A stretch of DNA of 64,000 nt from Fen-1254 sp963769605 (GCA_963769605.1 CAVYML010000009.1:1364001-1428000), one strand, 5' to 3'. Shown: positions 1 to 9,694, counted from the first letter of the stretch. The notes: generated from the letters alone by a model not told the origin. Made by a program: numbers and translations.

Positions 1-131
1 AGAAGGACATGTGCTTCATATGGGACAATAAAATGGAATAGCATTGATCCACCACCTTGTGTAGGCATCGTCCGACAACTAAAAACGATAACGGCAAATA
101 CAAACATTAAGGCGAGATATTTTATCTTCAT
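1..131 (-). CDS. Partial lipoprotein of unknown function (5' end only)
   Basis: An open frame runs leftwards from an ATG at 131 off the start of the window. The first residues, MKIKYLALMFVFAVIVFSCR, form a lysine-containing n-region, a hydrophobic core and a Cys at position 19 (VFSC), which resembles a lipobox for lipoprotein export and lipidation. A Shine-Dalgarno-like GAAGGA lies about nine bases upstream of the ATG on the minus strand. Only 43 residues are visible and nothing after the signal is recognisable, so no function can be given. It is divergent from the propeller gene at 410. Confidence 0.6.
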   Translation of the reverse strand, partial: MKIKYLALMFVFAVIVFSCRTMPTQGGGSMLFHFIVPYEAHVL

Positions 132-409
132 CTTTTATGATCCTTCGTTGGTGGAATGATTCAATTTAAAGAACTCCGGGTATATTTACAAACGAATTGT
201 TCCAAAGCCGTAGCATGCAACTTATTCTGGTGCAACCAGTTACGGAAATCTTGCGGAATTGTTTAGTAATTTGTATGTTCTTACACAAATTTAATAGGAT
301 GCCATAGACAGTTGTAATATTTTATTGTTGAATGAAAATTTTTCCCGAAAGAAAGACTTCAAGACCATTCATACACACAGCCTTATCCCGACGATGAAAG
401 GAAAATGAA
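132..409. other. Divergent intergenic region (278 bp)
   Basis: This AT-rich spacer lies between the divergent lipoprotein gene and the propeller gene at 410. It must hold promoters for both, but I see no convincing -35/-10 pair, palindrome or RNA gene. The ribosome-binding site AAAGGAAA at about 397-404 belongs to the 410 gene. Confidence 0.4.
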
Positions 410-1939
410 ATGAACATTTTTTCGCTTCAAACGCAGTTTTCACGGGGACATGCACATCTCTTCAGGCTTGTATTCATAATGCTTGCTGTTGTAAGCTTTG
501 GCTCTGTCAACATGTTCAGTAATGTCCCTGTGTTTTCCGGCAAAACCGATGTCGGGAAAGTTCTTATTCCCGGTTCAGTGGAATTCGATTCATTGAACGG
601 CGCCATACGAATGACCGGAAACGGAGAAAACATCTGGGGAAGCCGGGATGCATTTTATTTTGTCTGGAATAAAATCGACGGCGATATCTCCTGCACGGCG
701 GATATTGCATGGGAAGGCAAGGGTGTAAATCCCCACCGCAAAGCCGGCTGGATGGTTCGTGTCGGTTTAGAACCGGATGATCCGTATATCGATGCGGTTC
801 TTCATGGCGACGGATTGCTTTCTATGCAGTACCGCAAAACAAAAGGCGATGGAACAAATGAGGTCCAATTCCCTATCAAAGGTGCATTGAAAATACAATT
901 AGACAGAACCGGCGATCAATTTACATTTTATGTATCCGGTAAAGACGGCATTGTTCATCCGGTCGGGACCGTCACTCTCGGATTCAGCGGGACTCTCTAT
1001 GCCGGGCTTTTCGTGTGCTCTCACGATTCCACCGTAAAAGAATCCGCCGTTTTTTCCGATGTTCAATTTTCATCAAAAGGTTTCGTTCCGGACGATAAAC
1101 GAATTGTCGAAAGCACTCTGGAAACCATGAATATTGAAACCGGCGTACGCACAATTGTCCGTCAGGCAAAAGAACATTTTGAAGCTCCCAACTGGAGCCG
1201 TGATGGAAAAACGATTATTTATAATTCGGGCGGAAAAATTTATGCACTGCCTGCAGCCGGCGGACAGCCGCTGCTTATCAACACCGGTTTTGCAGCAAAG
1301 TGCAACAACGATCATGGAATTTCCTGGGATGGAAAACAATTGGCGATCAGTAATCATGCGGAAGACGGAAAGTCATTGATTTATCTTTTACCGATCGAAG
1401 GCGGCACGCCGAAACTTATCACGAAGCAGGGTCCATCGTATTGGCACGGATGGTCGCCGGATAATAAAACTCTTGCGTATTGCGCAGAGCGAAACGGTCA
1501 ATTTAATGTGTACACCATTTCCGCCGCCGGCGGCGAAGAAAAGCAGCTTACTTCGGCTCCCGGTTTAAATGACGGCCCGGAATATTCTCCCGATGGAAAG
1601 TACATTTACTTTAATTCCGTTCGCACGAGTCAAATGAAAATATGGCGGATGAATGCCGATGGAGCCGAACAGATTCAATTTACACCGAACGATGAATTCT
1701 GCGATTGGTTTGCGCATGTTTCTCCCGACAATAAGCAGATTGTGTTTGTTTCGTACGATAAAAACGTGGAAGGACATCCGGCAAATAAAAACGTTCTCCT
1801 GCGCGCGATGCCGGTAACGGGCGGAGAAATAAAAGTGCTGGCCAAACTCTTCGGCGGGCAGGGAACTATGAACGTTCCTTCCTGGTCGCCGGACAGTAAA
1901 CAATTCTCTTTTGTAAGTTATAGATTAGTCATGCCATAA
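410..1939 (+). CDS. TolB-like beta-propeller protein with N-terminal jelly-roll-like domain
   Basis: A hydrophobic segment at about residues 18-36 should act as a signal peptide or anchor, which places the protein in the periplasm. Residues 45-225 look like a concanavalin/DUF1349-like beta-sandwich. From about residue 235 to the end come six PD40 (WD40-like) repeats with the pattern W/YSPDGKxIxF, for example HGWSPDNKTLAYC and PEYSPDGKYIYFNS, each ending in an xxxGGxxxxLT strand. Such TolB-type propellers bind proteins or glycans and have no catalytic residues that I can see. The start ATG follows AAAGGAAA. It is the first of three closely spaced plus-strand genes with a sugar-isomerase-like protein and an SDR, which suggests carbohydrate use. 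The specific role is unknown. Confidence 0.75.
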   Translation: MNIFSLQTQFSRGHAHLFRLVFIMLAVVSFGSVNMFSNVPVFSGKTDVGKVLIPGSVEFDSLNGAIRMTGNGENIWGSRDAFYFVWNKIDGDISCTADIAWEGKGVNPHRKAGWMVRVGLEPDDPYIDAVLHGDGLLSMQYRKTKGDGTNEVQFPIKGALKIQLDRTGDQFTFYVSGKDGIVHPVGTVTLGFSGTLYAGLFVCSHDSTVKESAVFSDVQFSSKGFVPDDKRIVESTLETMNIETGVRTIVRQAKEHFEAPNWSRDGKTIIYNSGGKIYALPAAGGQPLLINTGFAAKCNNDHGISWDGKQLAISNHAEDGKSLIYLLPIEGGTPKLITKQGPSYWHGWSPDNKTLAYCAERNGQFNVYTISAAGGEEKQLTSAPGLNDGPEYSPDGKYIYFNSVRTSQMKIWRMNADGAEQIQFTPNDEFCDWFAHVSPDNKQIVFVSYDKNVEGHPANKNVLLRAMPVTGGEIKVLAKLFGGQGTMNVPSWSPDSKQFSFVSYRLVMP

Positions 1940-1975
1940 GATGCATGGAACGATAAACAACCGAAAGGAGTGCAT

Positions 1976-2893
1976 ATGGAATCTACCATCTACACGCGAA
2001 GAGATATTTTAAAGCTCATTGGAACAGGAGCTGCTGCAGCGCTGGCATATCCTGCGCTCAATTTTGCCAAAATAAAAACGACGGCCGCAAATATCGGATT
2101 TCAATTGTACAACGTCCGGCGGCAAATCGTCGCCGATCTTGAAGGTTCTATCCAAAAAATATCCGGCATGGGATATCTGGGTGTTGAAACCTACCCGCTT
2201 CCGTCCAACATCGATCTTCAGCGGGCGGCAAAAGTTTTTAAAGAAAACGGGTTGATGGTATTCAGTATGCATACGGAATTGCCTGTGGGCGACGAGGTTG
2301 ATAACATAATGAAAATGTCCGATGCGTATCATTGCTCCATTGTCGTCTATCCCGGCTGGCCGAAAGATCTCTCCACACAGGATTCCGATCTTTTTCTGCG
2401 GGCATCGGAAATTTTCAAAACAGTCGATAAAATGAAACAACGCGCCGAACAATATAACGAAATCGGCGCAGCGCTGAAGAAAAAAGGATTACATTTCGGG
2501 ATTCATAATCACTGGTGGGAATTTGAAAAATCCGACGGCACGTATCCGTCCTATTACTTTTTAGAACACCTCGATCCCGATATATTTTTCGAAATAGACA
2601 CATATTGGGCTAAAACTGCCGGGCAAAATCCCGCAAAAGTAATAGCAGATTTCGGAAAACGCGCCCCGTTCCTCCACATTAAAGACGGTCCTGCGACAAA
2701 GGACGGCAACATGTACTCGATGGTTCCAGCCGGAAGCGGCGTCATGGATTTTCCTGCCATTGTCAAAGCGGGCGGCAAAAATATTCAATGGATGATCGTT
2801 GAGTTCGATGAGTACGCCGGAAGTATTTTCGACGGAATGCAAGGCAGTTATACCTATTTGACAAAAAACAATTTAGCGAAAGGCAAAGTATAA
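1976..2893 (+). CDS. Tat-exported sugar phosphate isomerase/epimerase-like TIM barrel protein
   Basis: The sequence fits the AP-endonuclease-2/xylose-isomerase-like TIM barrel family, whose members isomerise or epimerise sugars with a divalent metal. Supporting motifs are GVETYPLP, FGIHNHWWEF, FFEIDTYWAKTAG, FLHIKDGP and IVEFDEY, which carry the metal-binding Glu, His and Asp residues. The N-terminus has a twin-arginine motif (TRRDILKLIG, Arg 8 and 9) followed by an Ala-rich hydrophobic stretch, so export by Tat is predicted. The ATG at 1976 is chosen because AAGGAG at 1965-1970 precedes it by five bases and overlaps the alternative GTG at 1970. The substrate is unknown. The stop codon is two bases from the next gene, so the two are probably co-transcribed. 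Confidence 0.8.
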   Translation: MESTIYTRRDILKLIGTGAAAALAYPALNFAKIKTTAANIGFQLYNVRRQIVADLEGSIQKISGMGYLGVETYPLPSNIDLQRAAKVFKENGLMVFSMHTELPVGDEVDNIMKMSDAYHCSIVVYPGWPKDLSTQDSDLFLRASEIFKTVDKMKQRAEQYNEIGAALKKKGLHFGIHNHWWEFEKSDGTYPSYYFLEHLDPDIFFEIDTYWAKTAGQNPAKVIADFGKRAPFLHIKDGPATKDGNMYSMVPAGSGVMDFPAIVKAGGKNIQWMIVEFDEYAGSIFDGMQGSYTYLTKNNLAKGKV

Positions 2894-2895
2894 GT

Positions 2896-3885
2896 ATGAA
2901 AGTACTATTTATCGGCGGTACGGGCAATATAAGCACATCCGTGAGCAGGCTCGCCGTCAGCCGCGGTGTTGAATTGTATCTCCTCAATCGCAGAAAAAGA
3001 CTTTCCGGAATTGCCGGAACAAAATCCATCACCGGCGATATTACGGATCCCGCGATATCTTCCGTTTTAAAAGATCATGAATGGGATGTCGTCGTCAATT
3101 GGATTGCTTTTACGGAGCAGGACATCGAAAGAGATTTCAAACTCTTTCAGGGAAAAACCAAACAGTACATTTTCATCAGTTCCGCATCGGCATATCAGAG
3201 GCCTCTTTCACATCCGATCGTCACGGAATCGACACCGCTGGCAAATCCATACTGGCAGTATTCCCGGAATAAAATCGAGTGCGAAATGAAGCTGAATGCT
3301 TTCTATAGAGAAGATAATTTTCCCGTTACCATTGTAAGGCCTTCACTTACCTACGATACCGTCATTCCGGTTCCCATCGGCGGCTGGAACGAATATACCA
3401 TCGTGGACAGAATAAAGAAAAGGAAAAAGATCATCGTACATGGAGACGGATCTTCCCTCTGGACAATTACACATGCGGAGGATTTTGCAAAAGGATTCGC
3501 AGGATTACTGGGACACCAGCAGGCAATCGGGCATTCGTTTCATATCACATCGGACGAACTGCTGACATGGAATCAAATACACGAAGCGCTGGCCGAAGCA
3601 GCGGGTTCTCAAGCACATATCATTCATATTCCCTCCGAAGTGCTTGCAAAGTACGATAAAGAACTACTCGGAGGATTGGTGGGCGATAAGGCAACATCCG
3701 TCGTCTTCGATAATTCAAAAATTAAAAGATTCGTGCCGGATTTTGTTGCAACGATCCCATTTCGTGAAGGAATCAAAAGAACAATCCGTTGGTTCGAATC
3801 GGATCCGGCAAGAATGGTTGTGAAAGAAGAAACCAATAAATGGATCGATGGAATGATCGACCGGTACGAAAATGCATTTGCTTAA
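2896..3885 (+). CDS. NAD-dependent epimerase/dehydratase (extended SDR family)
   Basis: The Rossmann nucleotide-binding turn GGTGNIS lies at residues 7-13, and the catalytic pair Tyr122/Lys126 is in QYSRNKIECE (YxxxK). The Ser of the SSAS segment near residue 95 completes the SDR triad. The length of 329 residues and the late substrate-binding part are typical of nucleotide-sugar epimerases and reductases. It begins two bases after the isomerase stop codon, so the two proteins probably act on related sugars. There is no signal peptide, so it is cytoplasmic, unlike its Tat-exported neighbour. The substrate cannot be deduced. Confidence 0.8.
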   Translation: MKVLFIGGTGNISTSVSRLAVSRGVELYLLNRRKRLSGIAGTKSITGDITDPAISSVLKDHEWDVVVNWIAFTEQDIERDFKLFQGKTKQYIFISSASAYQRPLSHPIVTESTPLANPYWQYSRNKIECEMKLNAFYREDNFPVTIVRPSLTYDTVIPVPIGGWNEYTIVDRIKKRKKIIVHGDGSSLWTITHAEDFAKGFAGLLGHQQAIGHSFHITSDELLTWNQIHEALAEAAGSQAHIIHIPSEVLAKYDKELLGGLVGDKATSVVFDNSKIKRFVPDFVATIPFREGIKRTIRWFESDPARMVVKEETNKWIDGMIDRYENAFA

Positions 3886-3936
3886 CGATAATTTTTCGCG
3901 AATAAAATCAAACTGATCGGATGGTTTGATTCAAAA

Positions 3937-3971
3937 AAAAGAGCAGGCATTTCATCCATGCCTGTTCTTTT
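3937..3971. terminator. Bidirectional intrinsic terminator
   Basis: AAAAGAGCAGGCAT at 3937-3950 pairs with ATGCCTGTTCTTTT at 3958-3971 (one G-U) around a seven-base loop. A-runs and T-runs flank it on both strands. It lies between the converging SDR and amtB genes and can serve both. Confidence 0.8.
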
Positions 3972-3993
3972 CATGAACACTTAAAATGATTCC

Positions 3994-5220
3994 TTAAAAC
4001 ATATAACCGCTTTCTCCATGCTGGCTGAGATCGAGTCCCTCTTCTTCTTCCTGACCTTGAACACGAAGGCCCATTGTCTTCTGAAGAAATTTTAATATCA
4101 ACCAGGTCATCACAAACGAAAAAACTGCGGTTACTGCAACACTGATCGCTTGAATACCAAGAAGGGATGAATTGCCGTAAAAAAGTCCGTTTTTCCCCGC
4201 AACATTTACAGCTGTCGTTGCAAACAAACCGATTGCAAGAGCGCCAAAAGCGCTGCCCACACCGTGAACACCAACGACGTCGAGGGAATCATCCAAATTG
4301 ATATATTTTTTCAGCGAAACACCCCAATAACAGACAACACCCAGGCAGAGACCGATAACGATTGCTGCCAGCGGAGTCACGAATCCGGAAGCGGGAGTAA
4401 TACCAGCGAGTCCGGCTATCGCTCCCGATGCAGCTCCGAGAACAGTCGGTTTGCCGCGTTTGTACCATTCTATACACATCCAAGACAATGTTGCCGATGC
4501 AGCGGCAAATTGAGTATTGATAAATGCCGTGAGGGCCAGCGTGCCCGAGGTTAAAGCGCTGCCGGCGTTGAATCCAAACCAGCCGAACCATAACAATGCA
4601 GCGCCCGTTAACGTCATTGTTAAATTATGCGGCGGTAAAAGATCATGACCGTAATTTTTACGATGACCCAGAACAAAGGCGGCGGCAAGCGCAGATATGC
4701 CCGAGCTGATATGCACGACAAACCCTCCGGCAAAATCCAATGTTCCCATTGAACGCAGCCACCCGCCCGCACCCCAGACCCAGTGAGCAATCGGCGCATA
4801 CACAAGCGTAGACCACAGGAGAAGAAAAACTATATAGGTCTTGAATTTAAATCGTTCAGCAACCGCACCGGTGATAAGCGCAGGAGTTATGATTGCGAAC
4901 ATCATTTGATATATCATAAATGCCTGATGCGGAATGGTAGCGGCATAATCGGGATTCGGCTCAAGGCCGACACCGTTCAGACCCGCCCATGATAAATTTC
5001 CGATAACATGTCCGCAATCCGGCCCGAAGGAAAGACTGTATCCCCACAGGACCCATTGAAGCGTAATGACGCCAAGGGCTATAAAACTCTGCATGATTGT
5101 GCCGAGAACATTTTTTCTGCGCACCATACCGCCGTAAAACAGCGCCAATCCCGGCGTCATCAGCATGACGAGCGCAGTGGAAATCATTATCCAGGTCAAA
5201 TCGTTCGTATCTATTTTCAT
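3994..5220 (-). CDS. amtB: Ammonium transporter
   Basis: AmtB/Rh channels conduct ammonium/ammonia across the cytoplasmic membrane as trimers. The 408-residue protein shows about eleven hydrophobic segments and the family signatures: TPGLALFYGGMVRRKNVL near residues 22-39, the conserved Asp162 in LDFAGG, His170 in GGFVVHISSG, and GVHGVGSAFG with the second pore His. The C-terminal tail (about 380-408) is the cytoplasmic segment that P-II proteins contact in this family. It lies directly downstream of the P-II gene and overlaps it by four bases (ATGA), so the two are translationally coupled. That arrangement implies nitrogen-regulated expression, though I saw no clear sigma-54 site. Confidence 0.95.
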   Translation of the reverse strand: MKIDTNDLTWIMISTALVMLMTPGLALFYGGMVRRKNVLGTIMQSFIALGVITLQWVLWGYSLSFGPDCGHVIGNLSWAGLNGVGLEPNPDYAATIPHQAFMIYQMMFAIITPALITGAVAERFKFKTYIVFLLLWSTLVYAPIAHWVWGAGGWLRSMGTLDFAGGFVVHISSGISALAAAFVLGHRKNYGHDLLPPHNLTMTLTGAALLWFGWFGFNAGSALTSGTLALTAFINTQFAAASATLSWMCIEWYKRGKPTVLGAASGAIAGLAGITPASGFVTPLAAIVIGLCLGVVCYWGVSLKKYINLDDSLDVVGVHGVGSAFGALAIGLFATTAVNVAGKNGLFYGNSSLLGIQAISVAVTAVFSFVMTWLILKFLQKTMGLRVQGQEEEEGLDLSQHGESGYMF

Positions 5221-5555
5221 AAAATATCTTCTCCAGTCTCCTCTGTTCGTACTCGTATGGCTTCTTCCACGGGTGATATGAAAATTTTTCCGTCGCCGAC
5301 ATTTCCGGATTTTGCACAGCGAATAATGATCGAGGCTGCTTCTTCTACCCTTGCTTCCGGCACGACAATTTCCAATTTAACTTTCGGCAAAAAATCTATA
5401 TGATATTCTGCTCCCCTATAAATCTCTGTGTGTCCTTTTTGCCTGCCGAAACCTTTGACTTCCGACAGCGTCATTCCATGGAAGCCCGCTTCCTGGAGCG
5501 CCTGACGTATATCGTCGACGGCATGCGGGCGAAGTATTGCTTCAATTTTTTTCAT
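5217..5555 (-). CDS. glnK: Nitrogen regulatory protein P-II
   Basis: P-II proteins sense 2-oxoglutarate and ATP/ADP and block AmtB or adjust glutamine synthetase. The length of 112 residues is standard. The T-loop GRQKGHTEIYRGAEY ends in Tyr51, the usual uridylylation site, and is followed by the signature DFLPKVKLEIVV. The B-loop GNVGDGKIF and the C-terminal signature are intact. Because it sits immediately upstream of amtB with an ATGA overlap, glnK is the more likely name, although sequence alone does not separate GlnB from GlnK. It should act at the inner face of the membrane with AmtB. Confidence 0.93.
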   Translation of the reverse strand: MKKIEAILRPHAVDDIRQALQEAGFHGMTLSEVKGFGRQKGHTEIYRGAEYHIDFLPKVKLEIVVPEARVEEAASIIIRCAKSGNVGDGKIFISPVEEAIRVRTEETGEDIL

Positions 5556-5732
5556 ACGGTACCCTCGCTGAATTGATGAGTAACTTGGTGGAAAGGTTTT
5601 TTAATACTGCGGCGTTTCGCTAACTAATTTAATTTAATAACTCATTATTAAATAACCAAGGCGTTTCTTGAAAAAAGGGTTCAAATTTCTTTTCTCCGAT
5701 CAGGCTGACGGCACCGCAAGCGGCGTATAAAA

Positions 5733-5764
5733 AAAGAGCAGGCTTCCCTCAATACCTGCTCTTT
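5733..5764 (-). terminator. Intrinsic terminator of the 9694-5826 gene pair
   Basis: Stem arms AAAGAGCAGG (5733-5742) and CCTGCTCTTT (5755-5764) enclose a 12-base loop. On the minus strand the hairpin is followed by TTTTTTTATA. It lies about 60 bases after the stop codon of the T9SS-sorted protein and insulates glnK from it. Confidence 0.8.
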
Positions 5765-5825
5765 GCCGATCGTTTTATTCCGGCTTCTTCGCCTTCTTTT
5801 CAAGAAGCGCAAAGTCCGGGCGATA

Positions 5826-8174
5826 CTATTTGAGCACGATAAGTTTTTTTGTTTCCGAAAATCTTCCGGCTTGTTTCGAACCGACGGCATTTGCCGTAAG
5901 CCGATAGAAGTATATCCCGCTGCTCATGTTCGCTGCATTCCATTGCCGTGTATAATTCCCCGCCTGCAATTCTCCGGAAACAAGAACCGCCGTTTCTCTT
6001 CCCAGTATATCGTAGACCTTCAGCGTAACGGCCGATGCCGACGGCAGGCTGAAGGAAATTGATGTCGAAGGATTGAAGGGATTGGGATAATTTTGAGACA
6101 ATGAATACGCCGCCGGTATCTGCACATTATTCTGAACTCCGGTCCCGGAACTTTCGCCCGGGAAAAGCCCGCCCAGCGTATTATCGGTCGATGGATCGTT
6201 GTCGAAATACCATTGCAATTTCAAAAGCAGGTTCTGGGGCGGATTGTCGAACCATGCGGAAAGATTCACCTTAACCCCGTCGATCATCGTAGTCGAATCG
6301 GGCTGTTGAAAATCCGTATTCACCTGCTGTACGAACGTGTTTAGATTCGAAAAAGCTTGTTTCACGTTCCACCCGTTCAAGTTAAATTCGCTTCTGTATA
6401 TCGCCAGGGAATCGAGAAATTGATTGACCGTATCCAGTCCTGCCGCATAGCCCGATAATCCCTTCCGTATTTGAACGCGCATATCCTGCATTTTTGCGAT
6501 TCCGTACGGCGTAATATTGAGGAAGTTCGGATTCGATGCTTTCAGCGCAAGAATTAAATCGAGAGGAGTCTTGACATTCGAAAAATCGAGGTAATTCGGA
6601 TCAAGATTCATATTGAACATAGTGTCTATACTTTGAGCCATGTTGTGGAAATGGTTTCCCAGATCGCGCACCGAGTACGTCAGATCCTTTGAAAAATTTC
6701 TGAGATTAACAATAGCCGTTTGCGGTATGAATAGCGGAACGTACTCAGTGGACGAATTCATGATATAGGGCTGGGCCTGAGTATTCGTTATCACCAGCGC
6801 TATAAACACCAGCTGCCTGTCGCTGCAGGCTGCATTGTAGAAGCGGGAAATGCTGTCGGTGACGGCTGTATTGTTGAGGACGAGAAATTGAAATCCGTTT
6901 CTGAAATCTCCGGTTTTAACGTAGTTCACGAAATTCTTGATTTCCTTATTAAGATCGACCATATATAAATACGTCTGCGCTGCGGCCGCTCCCAAATTGG
7001 CAGATGAGTTATTGGGGTTGCTTGCCAGTGAGTCAAGGTACTTCGTTTTCAACGCAAACATTCTCGCATTCATAGCGTCTTCGCCGTCGGATGCATTGAT
7101 GATCATATCCTCTTTCAGCTTGTTTACGTACGATGCCGGAAGAGCGCTGGGAAACAAATTTCCGAAGGTGTAGCTGTATCGATTCGCGGTCCGATAAAAA
7201 TCCAGAATAATCGAAACCCAATCGTCCGCCGAATGTTCGATCAACGCAACCGGCCGGATTTTGAGCGAGTCACTTCCCGTCGTAAAGACTTCTCCATTTA
7301 AGATGTCCGTCAAATTGCTCAGGCTTTGCTGTGCATCGGAAATCCACGACGTATTGATGCTGAAAACTGTCAAAGGATCGTTCGAAAGCAGATGCGATAA
7401 CGAATCCAGTCCCAGGGAAACATCATGAATCGCCGCTTTCAGGGAATCGATCATGTCTGCCGGCTGAGCGTTTCCGTTCTGCATCGAAGCAAATTTTTTC
7501 CCCGCCTGGTCGAAAGAGGCGAGCGATTCATTGCACAAATCGATAATTGCACCCGTTTCCCTAAAATGCGTTTGATCGAAGCTCAAGGATTCATTGAACC
7601 CGCGGCCGGAAACCTGCAGTTGCAGATGAAAAGGAACGACATTATTTTTGAGTACTTTGAAATCGGCGCTTATCTGCTGCAATTTATTGGACGCATATTC
7701 CGTCAAATCCTGCGATCGGGCGCTAAAATCGGACAACTCCGATTTGTAGTCCCCTGAGATGTTTTGAATATCGCTTTTGAGCTGTCCGTATTTCGGGTCT
7801 TTAAAAAGCGCCAGCAGGCTGTTGAAAAACGACTTGCCGTTAGCCGCGTTAAGCGTCGCTATGCTCGAGTTATAAAAGTTCACGACGTCTTGATTCGTGG
7901 TATTGATGGAGTCGACAATCGTCTTCCCGCATTTGAACCCGCTGTCCGCCTTGCATTGAATCAGCGATATATCGATAAAAATTCTCATCGCATGTGTTTT
8001 CATGGCCAGCGTGTCGGAAGGAGAGCCTGCAAGAATACCGTTGCACACCGTCAATTCGTTGTTTAAGTATGTAACATAACCGGAAGAGATTACGGTCGTC
8101 AATGTCAAATCGGCATTCTCAGCAAAAAGAGAATGAACCGAAAGCAGACAAAGCACTGCAAGTATTTTTTTCAT
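5826..8174 (-). CDS. Secreted protein with type IX secretion C-terminal sorting domain
   Basis: A classical signal peptide (MKKILAVLCLLSVHSLFAEN) is followed by about 660 residues that I do not recognise, rich in helix-forming segments. Residues about 690-782 are a type A T9SS sorting domain: SQNYPNPFNPSTSISFSLP, then VTLKVYDILGRE, GNYTRQWNAANMSSGIYFYRL and a terminal KKLIVLK. Such domains direct export across the outer membrane by the Por/T9SS machinery, after which they are cleaved. No enzymatic motif is visible. It follows the probable barrel protein at 8186 by only 11 bases, so the two are one operon and the barrel may be its surface partner. Confidence 0.8.
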   Translation of the reverse strand: MKKILAVLCLLSVHSLFAENADLTLTTVISSGYVTYLNNELTVCNGILAGSPSDTLAMKTHAMRIFIDISLIQCKADSGFKCGKTIVDSINTTNQDVVNFYNSSIATLNAANGKSFFNSLLALFKDPKYGQLKSDIQNISGDYKSELSDFSARSQDLTEYASNKLQQISADFKVLKNNVVPFHLQLQVSGRGFNESLSFDQTHFRETGAIIDLCNESLASFDQAGKKFASMQNGNAQPADMIDSLKAAIHDVSLGLDSLSHLLSNDPLTVFSINTSWISDAQQSLSNLTDILNGEVFTTGSDSLKIRPVALIEHSADDWVSIILDFYRTANRYSYTFGNLFPSALPASYVNKLKEDMIINASDGEDAMNARMFALKTKYLDSLASNPNNSSANLGAAAAQTYLYMVDLNKEIKNFVNYVKTGDFRNGFQFLVLNNTAVTDSISRFYNAACSDRQLVFIALVITNTQAQPYIMNSSTEYVPLFIPQTAIVNLRNFSKDLTYSVRDLGNHFHNMAQSIDTMFNMNLDPNYLDFSNVKTPLDLILALKASNPNFLNITPYGIAKMQDMRVQIRKGLSGYAAGLDTVNQFLDSLAIYRSEFNLNGWNVKQAFSNLNTFVQQVNTDFQQPDSTTMIDGVKVNLSAWFDNPPQNLLLKLQWYFDNDPSTDNTLGGLFPGESSGTGVQNNVQIPAAYSLSQNYPNPFNPSTSISFSLPSASAVTLKVYDILGRETAVLVSGELQAGNYTRQWNAANMSSGIYFYRLTANAVGSKQAGRFSETKKLIVLK

Positions 8175-8185
8175 AGGCTGCCTCT

Positions 8186-9694
8186 TTAGTTAAAATTATA
8201 AAATACGGAGAGGCCGTAGATCGTGCCTCCCCGGCTCCTTTGATTATTCACCGTACCCGGGATTGGCGTCTGTTCCGCTCCATTGTCTTCATGTGTACGT
8301 GTTTTTACGACGGGTACGTATTGTGTACAAAATAATTTCAGCCCTGTAGTTTTGCTTATATTGACGGACGTTTGTACATCGATCTTATAAAGATCGACGA
8401 CGATATAATCTCCGCTCTCTTCTTTCGCTCCTCCGATTCCGAACTCTGTGGATACTTTCGAGTCGTAAGCAACATTGTTGTTCGAAGAAAGATATTCGAT
8501 GCTGAGGGAATAATTCCACAAGCTGCTCACTGCATGCTTCCATGTGAAGGAAAAAAGATTGTTGTTCATCTTATCGTCGAAGTTCACATTCAACTGGTGG
8601 GCAATCGGAATTATTTCAAATCCGAGAACGGGAGTCGAAGCATAGACCTGTCCCGTATAGGTATTCCGAATGTACATATAGCCTAAACCGACAGACATGC
8701 CGGATCCAATCGCGCAGGATATTCCCGCGCCTAAACTTGCGCCCGTGCCGGTGCAGTTTGCGTCGGCTAATTTCAATATTTCCAAATTCACGCCGCCGCC
8801 CTGTAAAGAGCCATTCTGATCTATCGTCAGCGTATAATGAGGTGCTGAAAAAGCCACTGAAGACCTGAAAACGAAATTATTCATCGTATATTCGCACGTG
8901 AGGCCGCCCGAGCAGCGGTTCAGGCGGAATAATCCGCTTAAACTTTTCCAACCCGCAATTTTTTCGACACTGCTGTAATATTCTATTCCCGCATTCTCTC
9001 CGTCGATTTCCTGATAAAAATTTAATCCGAGAGTCAGAGAAGCGCTCACAATTCTCCTGTACTCCAGAGCATAATTCACTGCACGACCGGTTATATCGAA
9101 ATCGACCATGCTGCCGAACGCCGGTTCGAGCAAGCTGTAAAAATAGTCTTCGAGCAAGGCGTCGGCCGTATCGCTCGGATATTGATTGATTTTTAAGGTC
9201 TCCCGGTTTCTCCCTGCCGCATAGTTCACACGCACACCGATTTTATCCCGCACTCCATCAAATAAAAATGCACCGTCGAATGAATACGTTTGAAAATTGT
9301 TTCCGCTGAATTCTATTTCTTTATATTCACTGCTATAATCGGAAGAAAATGTTTGCCTCTGAAAACCTGCGTCGATCCTGCAGTCATTGTTCAGTAGGAC
9401 GACGGGAAATGCCGTTTCAAGACCCAGATCGTATTGATACACGGTTTTGCCGCCACCGTTTTCGTCGTTCCATTCCCGGTACACATCGTGATACCGCACG
9501 TTCGTTTGCATCGTTAATTCCGTCACAAGTTCTCTTCCCGCAGGATGATACCGCACATCTTCGTTTCCGGCAAGAAAATCGCTGCTGCTGAAAACAAATA
9601 TGTCATAAAAATTTTTTTTGACGTCCCGGATTTGGCACACTGTTGTTTCGAATGAAAAGAAAACGAGTATGAATAAGATTATTCTTCTACACAC
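8186..9694 (-). CDS. Probable outer-membrane beta-barrel protein, unknown function
   Basis: After a signal peptide (CRRIILFILVFFSFETTVCQ) the protein consists of alternating polar and hydrophobic beta-strand-like segments with many aromatic strand ends, for example YKEIEFSGNNFQTYSFDG, and a final YGLSVFYNFN. This pattern is typical of outer-membrane barrels of the FCB group. No named family is recognisable. The only possible start in the open frame is the GTG at 9694 (a TAA lies upstream at 9707-9709) and there is no good Shine-Dalgarno sequence, so the start is less certain. It is the first gene of a pair with the T9SS-exported protein. Confidence 0.65.
   Translation of the reverse strand: MCRRIILFILVFFSFETTVCQIRDVKKNFYDIFVFSSSDFLAGNEDVRYHPAGRELVTELTMQTNVRYHDVYREWNDENGGGKTVYQYDLGLETAFPVVLLNNDCRIDAGFQRQTFSSDYSSEYKEIEFSGNNFQTYSFDGAFLFDGVRDKIGVRVNYAAGRNRETLKINQYPSDTADALLEDYFYSLLEPAFGSMVDFDITGRAVNYALEYRRIVSASLTLGLNFYQEIDGENAGIEYYSSVEKIAGWKSLSGLFRLNRCSGGLTCEYTMNNFVFRSSVAFSAPHYTLTIDQNGSLQGGGVNLEILKLADANCTGTGASLGAGISCAIGSGMSVGLGYMYIRNTYTGQVYASTPVLGFEIIPIAHQLNVNFDDKMNNNLFSFTWKHAVSSLWNYSLSIEYLSSNNNVAYDSKVSTEFGIGGAKEESGDYIVVDLYKIDVQTSVNISKTTGLKLFCTQYVPVVKTRTHEDNGAEQTPIPGTVNNQRSRGGTIYGLSVFYNFN

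Noticed and set aside
5556..5732. Sigma-54 promoter before glnK-amtB
   Set aside because: I searched by eye for a TGGCAC-N5-TTGC pattern on the minus strand and found none.
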